64,000 nucleotides of DNA from Babylonia areolata (taxonomy: Eukaryota > Mollusca > Gastropoda > Neogastropoda > Buccinidae), in the NCBI RefSeq assembly GCF_041734735.1, contig NC_134878.1:30720311-30784310 (forward strand). Direction: 5' to 3'. The position numbers and the translations under genes are program-made. The notes under the pieces are model-generated. The model had not been told where the DNA came from, ran no database searches, and worked only from the letters and a program-made list of their open reading frames with translations. This document shows, piece by piece, positions 10,343-24,400 of this stretch. Position 1 is the stretch's first letter, and each line of letters begins with the position of its first letter.

Positions 10343-13300
10343 GTCAGTCTTCTACTATTACTTCTGCTCTATCATTATTCATGAGGTTTCAAAAGGGAGA
10401 GTGCATCTGTTGAGAGTGCATCCGCAAGAGGGGAAACAATGATTTTGTTTGGGTGTAGAGTGAGAGAGAGGGTGGTGGGGATATGTGAAAACAATTGACT
10501 TAGAATACCATTTACTTAGGTTTTTTTCCCCCAGCAGTTTACTTCCCCCTGTTGCTTTACCTGTACTGTTAAGTGGTGGTTTTATGAACATATTTGTACT
10601 TATATTTTATAATGTTAATTAAGAAAGAGATAGATTTAATTAAAAAGTGAATATCCTAAGACCTACTTTATATTTACAGGTAAACTATGATACACACAGA
10701 GCTTGGGCTGGGTGAATTGAATTTGTCTTTATGTTTCCTGTCTCTTTTCCAAGGAAGGGCACAGGAAAAAGAGTCAGAATAAGATATATAACTGTTGTTT
10801 TTTTTGTGTGTGTGTAATGATTTTAGATAGTAGAGTGGCAACTCTATCCCTTCACAACTTTACAACTTCAAGTCAATGCTGCTTATGCTACCATTTCAGC
10901 GAGCGCACAGGTAAATAAAAGGTGCATAGAAGAAACCAACACTTCCTCATATAGGAAGCGCCGGGTCTGTCCTTGCACTGATCATTTGACATGTGCACAC
11001 AGCAGCAATGACAGAAGAAATGATTATGCAAACACAAATTACTTAATTAGTGTTTATTCAAGACTGGCACAGCCATTTAATCCTGAATAAGCTATACAGA
11101 ATATATGGACAATACAGAACTAAATGTATTAACTGACAGTGATATCACTTTCCTTTTTTTTTTTTTTCTTCAGGAAGAAAACGGGGTTCTGGAGAGTCCT
11201 ACAGGTACAGGAAAGACCCTGTGCTTGCTGTGCTCCTCCCTGGCCTGGCTGGAGAGCCGGAAAGCCCAGGTGGAGCTGAGTCGGCAGGCTGGGGCCGCCG
11301 CCATCATGGCTGAGGCTGGCAAGGAGAACCTGGAACAGAGCGCTCTGGCCGCCATCGCTGCCAGCCTGCAGAGGTCCACAGGCTCTGCCTCTTGGGGGTC
11401 CAATGAGTTTGGTTAGACATTATTATAGTGTTGTAACTTACACGTTAACTTCCAGAAAAGTTAACTCCTTCAAAGAAGGTGAACTGAAGGTTCAATTGTG
11501 GTTGTTTACAGTTGACAGGAGCTGAGGAATTCTCCTCTTTTAGCTCTTTGCGCATGTCACGAAAGCCACACCGAGCACCCTTTGTATAAAGCATAGTCTG
11601 CTATGTTATTCTGACAATGTATCATCACAGTTATATTGGTTAGACATTTGTTTATTTATATAGATATTTATTGATTTGTTTTTTAATTTGTTTTTGTTTG
11701 TGTGTGTGATATAGTTTGTTTCTCAAACCAGTCTGTCATCTAGTCCCTGTTCCATTTTTGATATCATTATGAGACTCAGAATAAATGTTGCATGCTTTGG
11801 TCTAAATAATGCTGAATAAGAATAGGCGTCATTCTGGGATGAGAGGTGGAGGAGAAGGGAGGGAGAGGTGTGGAAAGAAGGTTGGGAGGGTGGGGAGAGA
11901 GAGAGAGAGAGAGACAGAAAGCAACACACTCTAGACAAGGTTCGTAGGGTCCTTTCAAGTCCTTAGGAATTGGATATTGGTCAAAAGGCCTTTTAAGTGC
12001 TTTGATTCAGCAAGTTGGTCCTTTTAACTCATCAGGAGGTCCTTTTAATTTTTGAAAGGTACTGTTAAGTCCTGTTTTATGAAGAGAAAGAGACTTGAGA
12101 ACGAAACTGAAACACCTTCGACACCAAAACCGCAAGTTGCAAAGCGCGTTGAAAGATGCCGACGCGATCGTCTGAAACTCAGTACTTACTGTAGGAGGAT
12201 ACAGCCTATAGGCCTAGGCCCTAACAGTAGTGCGCTTTCTGCTCGGTGGCAGACGCGAAGCGTGGTACAGTGGCTGTGAGTCACGCCTGCTGCTGCTGCT
12301 TTGCTTAGGCCTAGCCTACAGTGACGTGAATTGCAAAGACTAAATACGACAGTCAAATGGGATTAGCTGTTCTTCCGTTTATGAGAGGTAAGTGTCTGCT
12401 GTTCTGCATGTCAAATAGATTGGGGTGTACTGTAAAGTCATGTCGGCAAAGGTCCTTTTAAACTGATCTGAGGTCCTTATAAAGTCCTTTAAAGGTCCTT
12501 TTTTGGCTTCATGCCCACCACCTGGGAACCCTGCTAGAGCAACAAAGTACACCCAGGTATGTGTAAGATACTTGTTGAACCATACTTATCAGAACAGCCC
12601 TTTATTATCAGAATATTCGGACAAAGAATTGTGAAAAGGTGAAACAGTCATCATAGGAAGGAAGACAAATTATGATGAAGAGAAAGATTTCCAGTGGTAG
12701 AGATAAGTTAGTGTCTGTGCCATTGTTCTGTTTAAAAGTTTACAAATAGACAAAGGAACTATTCTTTTTCCTTTAGTATCACATTACTTGGGGGGGAAAA
12801 AAGAAGATATATGTGCACACACTTGCATAAAATATGTTTCAGTTGTTCCAAAGATTATCTACGCTTCCAGAACTCACTCTCAGCTGTCACAGGCAGTGCA
12901 AGAACTGAAAAGAACAGCATACAATACAAGGTACAGTATTAATCAACTGCTAATAAACACCTTTTGCTTTTAATATTTGTGAACATATTAGTATTCAAAT
13001 GACCAAAACACAAGACTGCAGATGCAGATTTGGTAAATGTAAATAAGCAAATAATTACTGTGTATAGCCAGACATGAAATATGTTTTACATTTCCTATTC
13101 TTGTGGTTGGATCACCTGTGCTGGATTTAACAGGTATGAAAATTACCAGAATTCAAAAATAAAGTTTAATTACACATACTTAAGTCCTTTCAGCTATGTG
13201 TGATGATGGAGTCTCCCGTTGGACTGATGGATGAGAAGGCAGGCAGGCTTATCTGTCGGTGTGTGTCCTCATATGGGAGAAGAGGCAGATTCTGGATGTG

Positions 13301-15396
13301 CAGCACTTCCCACAGGTGTTGCAAGGGAAAACGTCTCCAGACGTTGAACCCTGCTTCCTTCGCTGAGCAGGAAGCAGGAAGCATCAGCTGTGTGTACTTG
13401 CAGTTAAATGTACATCTTAATGGCTTTTCATAGGGGTAGGTGGGGGATAGGGGGGGGGGGGTAACAAAATAGCCCACAAAACAACTTTGGACTAATGTTT
13501 GTTATTGCTAGGTTGTACCATAGTATGCAGGTTTGTACATTGTTGATTCTTTATCTTAATATCATTAATCAGAGTAATATCATTTATGTTAATATCATTC
13601 CTTTTTTTTTTTTTTTTTTAGTCATGTATGATACAGGATTGTACATTCTACAAAGGAAAACATGGCAGTCAGCCATTTACACAACAAAAAAAAGGTGTAG
13701 ATTTTTTTCCTTGTTAAAAGACATTTCATTCCCATGTCTAAATCATGCTGAGCTCAGTTGAAAATGAAAGTAGAATGTGACTCAGGGTTCGTCATTAACA
13801 TTTTTTCACATGAGCGCCTGCGCTCTAGTTTCAGAATTTTGATGAGCGCAAACTGAAAACTAAGAGCGCACACTAAAAACATAGAGCAACAAGTCTCAAA
13901 CATAAATTCATTTTCTCACCTTTAATTCTTGTTTACATCAATTCCTCTTCGATACTTGAGTCACTTAATCCATTCTCCTCACTCTCATTCTCACTTTCCG
14001 GCTTCTCAGTTTTCTGACGCTTTTGAAAGTTTGGCCTTCTCTTCCTTGGACCACACTTCACTAGGCCTACTTCCGGTTGAACTAACAAAACGTAAACAGA
14101 CGGCTTTCAAACTTCGGTAAATGCAAAACGATCGCGCTTTTGACTCTTGTTTGTGATGGACAATGGAATAACAATTTAGATACAGTAGTGTATGCTTATG
14201 TCTTTTCAAAATCAAGAGCGCAAGCGCTCTGAGTCAAGGAATTTTCCAGAGCGCAATTTGTTTTTTCAGAGCGTTCCGCTCAGCGCTCCCGTTAGTGACG
14301 AACCCTGTGACTGTGTGAGTGTGTCTGTTCTTCAGTTTCACAGGTGACAAAAATCACTTTGCTTTGTTGTCACAGACGTTTTCCTTGGTACATAAAAATA
14401 AGTTTAATGACACATAAGTATAGAGAAGATACAGTGATCACTTGCTCAGTTAAACTGAATAATGTGCACTTGGAACTTTTGTGTTTTGATAAGTTAGTCA
14501 GTCCTTAAAACTGATCGAAAATACAGAGTTAGTGAAACTTCGCTTCATCTGTGAAAGTAGTATGAAAGTAGTATGTTAATTGACTGTCATTTGTTTTTAT
14601 TGGACTTTTTGGTTGTTGTTTTCAACACTGATGAATGGAAGTTGAAAATTTCAGTGTGAAAACTGCCATCATTGGTTCTCGTGAACAACTCTGTGTTAAC
14701 GAGCAGGTGAAGAAAGAGAAAAACAACAGTACTAAGGTGTGTAGACACAGCTTTTCTGTTATTTTTCATGTACAAATACGAGTCATTTGTTGAGAAACTG
14801 ATGTTTTTCTGCTTCCACAAGATGTTTTTTTTTTTCATCCCCAATTATTTGTAATTTATAGACGAAAGGCTCAGAAGGTGATAAACAGATTTTGAAAGAC
14901 GAACAATAAAGAAAAAGATATGATGGGAAGGTTGACACCAAAATATATATGATAAATTTTTATTAAAAAAGTGACATTTTTTTGATGTGTTGGACTGGAT
15001 CAGATAATTTGAAAATAGTCTGATAAGGTGAAAAATTTGGCATGGAACTTGGGAAATTGAATGTATTTATAATGGATAGCACTCTTGTGAAATTAAAGAA
15101 TTCTTTACAACTTAAAGATGGCTCTGTCAATAAGATCATAGACGCCTTCGTTTTTAAGGTTCCTGACGATTAACTGTAACTGGTTTAGTGTGCTTTGAGT
15201 ATTGTATGTATATAATGTTGTTGTTGCATTTCTTTCAGGTTCATCTTTGTCGAGCAAAAGTGTCTGCTAGGAGATGCCACTACTACAATGTACTTGAAGG
15301 TAGGTTGAAAAGAAAAATCACTTGTTTCTGGACCATTTCCTTGCGATTGTCAACTTCCTTTGCTTCCTGCTGCAGAGCTGTGTGGGTTAATGCTTT

Positions 15397-15429
<33 letters not shown>

Positions 15430-18400
15430 CATATGTCTCATTCTGTTCACGTTTTAGTCTGAAAAACATTTTAGTCACACACACTAACAGTATATATTTT
15501 GAATTAATTTCAAGGAGAAGAAACCTGACTGTGTACTTCTTATTTTTTTCTGTTTAGGTGTCTTTTTCTGGAAAGATAGCCACACATTTTAATGCAAGAA
15601 TTTTGCCAGCTGTTTATACATATATATGTATATATATTTTTTTTCCTTTAATTTTTAAGAGCTCTTCAGTTTTATGATAATGGAAAAGTGTAAGGGCCCT
15701 AATGCTGAATTGGTTTTTGAACTGAGATGACCTGCTTCGGCTTAGATCGGTTTTGAAATTGCAGAATAACAGAAGATGATTGTAGGCTTGAAATTTGAAA
15801 TATATTAATCAGTTTCCTTCCACAGATGATGTGCCATGTATATGATTTGTAAAAATATATGTGATATGTCATACTTTGGACATGTTGAAATTCAGTTAAG
15901 CTTCAGAAGTTTGATTTTCTACAGCAAGATGATGCGCCTTGTTAAGAATTGGTAAAAGTAATTCCAGGTTAAATTTCTACTAGTAAGTTGTTTTGATGAC
16001 AGTGTGGAAGTTCCCATTATGAGCACAATCAGTCAACATAGTGTATTAGTATTCTTCTATTTGAAAAATAATCATTGGGAAGATAAAATGCCACATGTAT
16101 TTTGACTCCAGAGAGAAGTCTGCTGCACTCTGAATCATCACCAGTGGGTCATTAAACTGCTTTTGATTGTGCATGCTCGGAGCAAACTTGTATGCTGTGT
16201 TGTTTCCAGACTTGAAGCGCAATACTGAAGCTCGTCAGATCGTGGGCAGTGTAACTGACATTGAAGATCTTGTGTCGCATGGATCAAAGAGCAAGTGAGT
16301 GAACTTCACAACTAACCCCCTTCCTCACAAAATAAAACAACAAACCAAATATACAGCAGCATTAAAAAACGTTTTTTTCTTTCAAAAAATAACTTTAGAT
16401 TTTTTTTTTTGGTAAACACTTTGAATATTTATTGTCAGTAGTTGTTGCAGTGTCCAGTTAAGTGGATTGAAAATACAGTTATATGTTCACAGCATTTAAC
16501 CAGTAACTAGATTAACAGGAATGAACACATGATGGGGAAAAGATAGGAAAGTTTAAAGTAATTAGTTTTAGGAATGATGAGAAATGTTGAAAACATAACG
16601 TGGAAGGTGTGTTAGATGAGGTTACTTTTTTGTTTTTATTTAATTTTTGTTTCCTCTTTATGATGGTGAAGAAAGAAGACTTTGTGTGTGTGTGTGTGTG
16701 TGAAAACAAGGGTAGTGGTGTTTGTGCCTAACAATTGGTCATGATTGTGTGTGTGTGTGTGTGTTTTCAGGATTTGCCCTTACTACCTTGCTCGAGAACT
16801 GAAATCAGATGCTGACATCATTTTTATGCCTTACAACTATCTGCTGGACCCAAAGGTGGAAAAGAGCTGGAATTAAAACATGTATATGACAGAATAAGAG
16901 TCACGTTTTTAATTGATAAGAATAATAATCTATGAAGTTTGTGTCTTGCCTTACTGTTTAAGTTTCAGAAGATCCATGACAATGAAAAACAAGTTTTAGA
17001 AAGAGAAGAAATGTGTATCTAAGAAGACATTTCCTTTGGTTGCCGTTTTCAAAAGTGTAGGAGAATCTGTAAATGAGTACTGTCTTATGTTTTTATTCAC
17101 AAATGTGTACATGGTAAAGGTGCTGTCAGTGTACACAATAAGATAGCACAGAAATCACAGATACATTTCATATTTTTTTATACACATACTTTTGCACATC
17201 AGCAGGAAGAAAAAGCTATTAGGTATGGAATGACGTGTTAGATTAAAAGAAGATTTTAGCAAAAGTGTGTAGTTCTGTTTATCAAGAAATACTTGAATGT
17301 TGTTGGTGCTGATAATGGAAGAACCCAGTATTCTGATTTCACTGCTGATGACTTTTGTTTGGTTTGAACTTCCAGTCTCGAAAAGCTCATGGGATTGAAC
17401 TTCAAGGGAACATCATCATATTTGATGAAGCTCATAACTTGGTAAGTCAGTGGCTGGGAATTTTTTACTTGTTTAGGTGTGCTTGTGTTTAAGTATGCTT
17501 AATTGTCTGTGTAGATTAGTGTGTGTGTGTTTGTATAAAAAGAATTCTTGTTTAGAAAGGTAATTGACAAATAGAGCTATGGTATAAAATTCTTTTGATA
17601 TTTCATCTGATTCTAGAACAAAAGAACTAACAAAGAAAGGGTTAATTGTTTTTATTTTTTTGTGTATGTGTTTTTGTTTTTGTTTGTATGTGTCATCACT
17701 CACCTGAAGACATTCAGCAGGAGACCACATTTTATAATATGTATATCATTTTTATATTCTAAAAGTATTCCACTGCATAAGTATGGATTTTTTTTTTTTA
17801 TGTTAGAGGATTTTTTGACTGGGTAGACTGCACCATGAATATTTTAACACATTCATTGTTGGAGGAGTTTCTTCAGAGGAGAGCAGGGTATGTACAGGTT
17901 TTGAAAGTTAATTTGTCAAAAATGACCTTTGTCCTTAAAAGTCTTGAAAAAAAAAAGACCCATGTTTGTAACTGTTGTAAAATTTGGGTTGGGCCCCACC
18001 TTCCTGTGCCGAACCCTAGACACAGTGAATATGAATTCACTGCCCTGATGGTGGCAAAAGGCTATGGGACCTTTTAACCTTTCACCTTACTGTGACAGGA
18101 GCGTATCTGTGAGGAGAGTGCATCGTTTGAGCTGAGCTCTGTGGACCTGGCCACGGCCATTGAGGAGACCACACAGCTGGGGGTCAGGCTGACCGAACTG
18201 GTCAGCTCAGAGACCGACATGGGCGATGCAGGAGACGGGGCAGTAGGTACGTCTGCACTCATCATGTTTGGGGACGCGCTGGCCTTGTGGTAACGAGCCT
18301 GACTAGGAATTGAATTTCTGAGGGTTCAGTTCCCATGAGTAGGTACATCTGCACTCATGTTGTGGACATGCTGAACTTGTACTGAGCCTGAATGGGAAGT

Positions 18401-21400
18401 GAGTTTGTGAGGGTTCAGTTCCCATGAGTAGGTACATCTGCACTCATGTTGTGTTCATGCTGAACTTGTACTGAGCCTGAATGGGAAGTGAGTTTGTGAG
18501 GGTTCAGTTCCCATGAGTAGGTACATCTACACTCATGTTGGGGACATGCTGGCCTTGTACAGAGTCTGAATGGGAAGTGAGTTTGTGAGGGTTCAATTCC
18601 CATGAGTAGGTACATCTGCACTCATGTTGGGGACATGCAGAACTTGTACTGAGCCTGAATGGGAAGTGAGTTTGTGAGGGTTCAGTTCCCATGAGTAGGT
18701 ACATCTGCAGTCATGTTGGGGACATGCTGGCCTTGTACTGAGCCTGAATGGGAAGTGAGTTTGTGAGGGTTCAGTTCCCATGAGTAGGTACATCTGCACT
18801 CATGTTGTGGACATGCTGAACTTGTACTGAGCCTGAATGGGAAGTGAGTTTGTGAGGGTTCAGTTCCCATAAGTAGGTACATCTGCACTCATGTTGTGGA
18901 CATGCAGAACTTGTACTGAGCCTGAATGGGAAGTGAGTTTGTGAGGGTTCAGTTCCCATGAGTAGGTACATCTGCACTCATGTTGGGGACATGCTGGCCT
19001 TGTACTGAGCCTGAATGGGAAGTGAGTTTGTGAGGGTTCAGTTCCCATGAGTAGGTACATCTGCAGTCATGTTGGGGACATGCTGGCCTTGTACTGAGCC
19101 TGAGTAGGAAGTGAGTTTCTGAGGGTTCAAGTCCCATGTAGGAATCAAGATTTTTTTTGCTCATCACCTCTCCACTTCACCTTTAATTAAGTGGTGGTCT
19201 GAGTGCTGGTGTGAATACGTAAGATTTCACCAAAAGCTTTGAATATTTCACTATGTAAAATGTACAGTTTTTTTTCCCCCAAAGAAATCGGCTTGAAGTT
19301 GTTGGCCTTCTTTGATGCCATGTTAACAGTTATTTTTCAGTGAAACTTGTGCACCACAAGCAAACAAAGAAGGTTGAGGAGGGAGCATGAAGAGGGCAAG
19401 AGGTGGTGGGGTGGAGAACATGGTGACACTTCTGCTTCTTTCTTGTGTCAGATAGTGTTAAATTGCTGGCTTTCTTAACACAGGAAGCAAACGGAGAAAG
19501 CGTTTTGATTATTCAAAGTGTTTTGTTTGAATGGCATGCGAGATCGTTCATTCTTCTGTGTTACAGTTCCTGAATTCACGCTTGAAGACATCATTAAACT
19601 GAAAAGTAAGTTTGCTTGTACAATACTTTACATAGATTTTTTTTTTTTCATGAGCACATGGAAAAGTCTGACAGTTTCAAAAGATGAGTGTGAGTACTGA
19701 GCTGTTTGGTGCAAGTGATAGCTTCTTGATAAAAGCCACAGCGTTGATTTCAACTTTATTTTTGTTCACTGGTGTTCTGTGGGTGTGGTTATTGTGTCCC
19801 ATGAACAACTATGTGCACAAGCACACACAGATGTGTGTTAATTTGGCACATCAGCTCCCACATGCACATGCATACACAGACTGTGTTAAGGTAGTGCATT
19901 ATCACCCATGTATCATGCACACGCAGACCATTAGTTTAGTGCGTTAACACCCATGAAGATTTGTACACACAGACTGTGTTAATGTAGTGTGTTATCACCC
20001 ATGTAGACATGCACACACTGGCTGTTTTAATGTAGTGCATTTAAACCCATGTAGACCTGCACATACCTACTGTGTTAATTTAGAGCATTAACACCCAAGT
20101 AAACATGCACACACCTAGTGTTAATTCAGAGCATTAACACCCATGTAGCCATGAACACACCTACTGTTTTAATTTTGAATATTAACACCCATGTAGACAT
20201 GCTTACACAGACTGTGTTAATGTAGTGCACTAACACATACATGCACATGCACACACAAACACCACCCCACCCCCTCTCCTGACACACAGGCAGTGGTGTT
20301 GTCAGCGATGATGTGATCATGGTCCATGCTGTTGGACAGAGACCTTGCTGGAACTGGAGGAACTGATAGATGCTGAGCCCCTTCACAACATGGAGGCCAC
20401 CAAACCTGGCATGTAAGTTCCTGCACTCGACAGCCAGGGTTTCCTTCAGTCATGGATGTCTTGGAATAATCATGGAAAATAATAGGACAATTTCCAGGCC
20501 TGGAAAAATCCAGCAAATCGAATATTTTACCCTGCAAAGTCTGGAAAGTTTTTGAATTTTCATGATACCTTTTACCACACCTACAGTATTGAAGAAGATT
20601 TTGCTCAAGTAATTTAAAAAGAAATAGCAGTGGTGAAAAATAGAATATATGAATGTCAGTGTCAAGAGATTTTTTTCTGCGGCAGTGTTTCAACAAAATG
20701 CAATGTATTAAGTGTTTTATTGTTGATGCTGTCATCCATCAGATGTGCTAGTAAATATTAAGCCAATTTGAATTACTTTATAGTCAGTACGAAAACTGAA
20801 GTCCATCAGTTTTGATGGATTTTGTGGTAATTCTGTATTGCATAATTATGCTCATGCTTGTAAGGTTGTGTGTGACATTGTTATGTGGTCTTGGAAATTT
20901 ATGGCATAGTTTTGGGAAAAACATGAAAACAGTGTGGAATTGTAGTATTTGCTCAGACTTGTGGGTACCCTAGAAAATGCTCTATGGTAATTTCATGGTA
21001 TGATGTATTCACCCAAATATGTTCCCTACATGCTGAAAGATTTTATGTGTGTATGTGTATGGTCAAGTGCCAATGCAAAGCAACATGTGTCTACATTTTT
21101 GTTCCTTCCAAATTGTGTGACATGTTTTTTTATATTTTATTTTATATATGGTTGGTATTTTTCATGACATTGAAAGTTTCTTGACATTTTGAATTGAGAT
21201 TTTCACCACAAAGAAAAAGAGCAGTAAACTTAGCAAAGGAAGCCCATTTGTCTGATTGCTATGTCTCTGCTTTAGTTCATATCACAGGGAAAAACTTTGT
21301 TTCAATACATGGAACACAGCTGATGTTTAAATGTACTTCCTCCTAAAATATGCTGTGTATCTGCTGGTAATCAAGTAAATCAAGTACATAATGGAGCTAA

Positions 21401-24400
21401 TATCTAAATGCAGTTTTACATGAAAAAAGATGTATTTCACTAATTTACCATTTTTCTTTTTTCTATTTCTCCTCTCTCTTTTCTAACGAAAATTGGAACA
21501 GCTGACAGAAAACTTCATACATGTATTTATAGTTACATATTATATACATAAGAGCACACTTGTGTGCATGTGCACACACAGTACTTAGCAAACCGTGTGC
21601 TTATGCAAGCAGAGTCCTGAATAATGCATGCATAATGAATCAAGTTTATTGCATAAAAACATTTAAGATGTGTGGTGCCTTCCATTACTGGATACCCACC
21701 CACCCAGAAAGCAAAATATGCCAAAGTAAGACTTGGATTAGTTATGTTATGTCTTTTTCCCAGAGTGGTGATCTGGGAGCTAGTTCACGAATGAGATGTG
21801 AAAAGCTTGATAGTTGAATGGTTTGAGCATAAGGCTTTTGATATGAGAATCCTGGGTTCAATCAGAGTATTGTGCATGGCAGATAAAGGGTGGAGAATGG
21901 TTTTCTGAACACCTATCACAATATATGCTGACCTGCTAGTGTCTTCAACATGTTCATGTCTACATACATGCTGGAGATCAGATACACACTTTAAAGATCC
22001 TGTGATCCATGTCTGTGTTAGGTGGGCTCAGGATTATGTACTTAGCCTGCATGCACATCTATGACTGCATACATGGTTGGATAAAAATGGTCATACAAAC
22101 TAAAGTCCACTCTTTGATATTAGTTAACAAGGGAGAGGGAGTTGCAGCCCATGAACACAGATTTTAGAGAAAAGAATGAGTTGTGAAATAAATCATGTGT
22201 TCAGCATGGTAACAAAGGAGTTGTCTTAACAAAATTTGATGGAGAAAAATCTGCCTTCATGCGCAAACATACAAGATGGCCAACTGAAAGGCACCTGGTT
22301 TAAGCAGGGCAGTTCAGATTTCCACGGATAGCTTCATGTTAAAAAAGAATCTGAACACAGTGCAGCACAATGGAACGCTACACAGTACAGTGTAACCAAG
22401 GAATTTTACAACACAGATGAATGCATAGGCACCCACTTTCATGTGTCTGCATATACTATAAAGACAAACACACCTCACATGCACCCCATGAGCACACTGT
22501 AACAATTGACATTACTGAAACCACTTTGCTTGTTCCAGGTTCATGTTCGAGCTGATGGCTAAAGTGAACATCACCTTTTCCAGCAAGAGTTTTGTCATTG
22601 ACCTGATGGACAAGATGATCTCCCACTTGAACACTGATGGTTAGGAGTTGGAAAGACCTCTGTTGTGTTTTGTCATGTCTGTGCCTAGAAACCAACAGTA
22701 CTGTATTTGTGCAGAAATGCCACCGGTTACAATTTCACCTGTATTTCGTCAGCTCTTTCGCAGTTTGTTCCGAAATTACGCCAGTGTCAAAATTGTCCTG
22801 ATAAGTTTGTTTACATAGCATGGTCACATGCTTTCCTGTCGTAACATTACCCAGACACTCTAGACCTATTGATTACAAGGCCAGGGCATTCACTACTAAC
22901 CTTGGTCTCACATGATGATGCTCAGCTAATCATGTGCATGTTTACATTGAAACAGCATTGAGTAGACCAATCAGCTTAATTGTAGCAGTTCCACTGTGTT
23001 GCAGGTAGGCCCAAGTGTTTGTATGCCTTGTATTGATAAAATGTACATCTGCCGATGTGGCTCGGAGTCTGAGTGTTTCTACCAGATTCAAAATGTTCCT
23101 GCCAAATTGACTGGGGTTGGCATATCTATTTGCGCATTCTCATTCCTTTACTGTCAGCTGTCTTGTCTGTGCCTAGGAACCAACAGCCCTGTATTTTGGC
23201 ATTCTCATTCCTTTACTGCATACATGAAAACTGAAAATGTGATAGTCTGTATTATTATTGTGCATTGTTATACGTCTAATACATGAAAAACCCAGATAAA
23301 CTTTTCAGTGGTATTTATTTGTCTGTCATCATTTAAGTTGGAGTTTGATGGTCAGTTCACTTTTTCTTTTCTTACAAGTTTATGAACAAGACTTCCTTCA
23401 GCATTTCTGCTGTGTTACAGGAACTTCCAGTGCCTTACACTCAAAAGGAGCAGGTCTCTCAAAGGTGGTGGATGCTTTCAAGGTATGGTTTTGAATATTC
23501 CACATTAGCTGTTGCATTACATAGAGCTGGTTGTCATGTTTAGTATTGTTTTGTTTTTTTGTAAGTGTTTGTGATGTTTTTATCATTGACTTTTCTTTTT
23601 CATTCTTTCTTTCAGATTATTTTCAACCAGGAGCCTGGAGAGAACTGTTCTGTCAGTCAGCACAGAGAGTCTTTGGCTCAGCATTACAAGGTATCTGTCG
23701 TGTGTGTGTGTGAGGAGGGTGTGTGTGTGTATGTGGGGGATGGGAGTGGGAGCATGCGTGAGTCACCTTTGTTGTGATTTTTATATGTGGATGATTGAAT
23801 GTCATTTTGATTATCCTATGCACATACCAGATCCTTCTATTTGAAATAAAAAAAAAGAGTCTTGATTTGTTACTGTGTTTCGACAGTGTGGAAAATTTGC
23901 ACAAGTGATGGAAATGGAAAAAAAAAAGGCTTTTGATTTTGTACAGGACAGGAAATGTCACTCGTTGAATTTCAGTATTTAAGTGAGTTATGGAAATTTC
24001 AGATTGAAAAATTTTAAAATGCAAAAAGGGTGTCGGTTTAAAACCAGTGTTTTTCTGTCGGGTTGATTGGTTTTTTTTTTTTTTAAATACAAGTGCGTAC
24101 CAGCTGAAGTGATCTCTCAGATGGCAGAAGGAGAAGGCTTTGTTGGTTTTCAGGTTCACATTCAACAGAAGGACAGCAACAGTTACAAGAAGAAAAAACT
24201 GGACTCTTGGGCATCAACTGGAGCACAGGACAAGTCTGGTCAGTTGAAATTGTGTGTGTGTGTGTGTGCTTGTGTGCGTGCATGCATGTGTTTATGCATA
24301 CATGCGTGTACAAATTTTGCAGAAAAATTAAAATTCAGGAATTGTGTCCAACAAGCTTTTGGCATGGATACAATTCTCTCTATGGAAATCAGATTGTTTT

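Noticed and set aside
13100-13140. GTTGGATCACCTGTGCTGGA read as VVGSPVL, considered as the first Fe-S cysteine exon of RTEL1
   Set aside because: It lacks the cysteine and the REQ motif, and has no good splice sites. The true exon was found at 14655-14736 (IIGSREQLC).
18415-19167. Overlapping minus-strand open frames with a [20 protein letters not shown] peptide repeat
   Set aside because: They are translations of the 89-bp array after RTEL1 exon 9; each is offset by exactly one unit.
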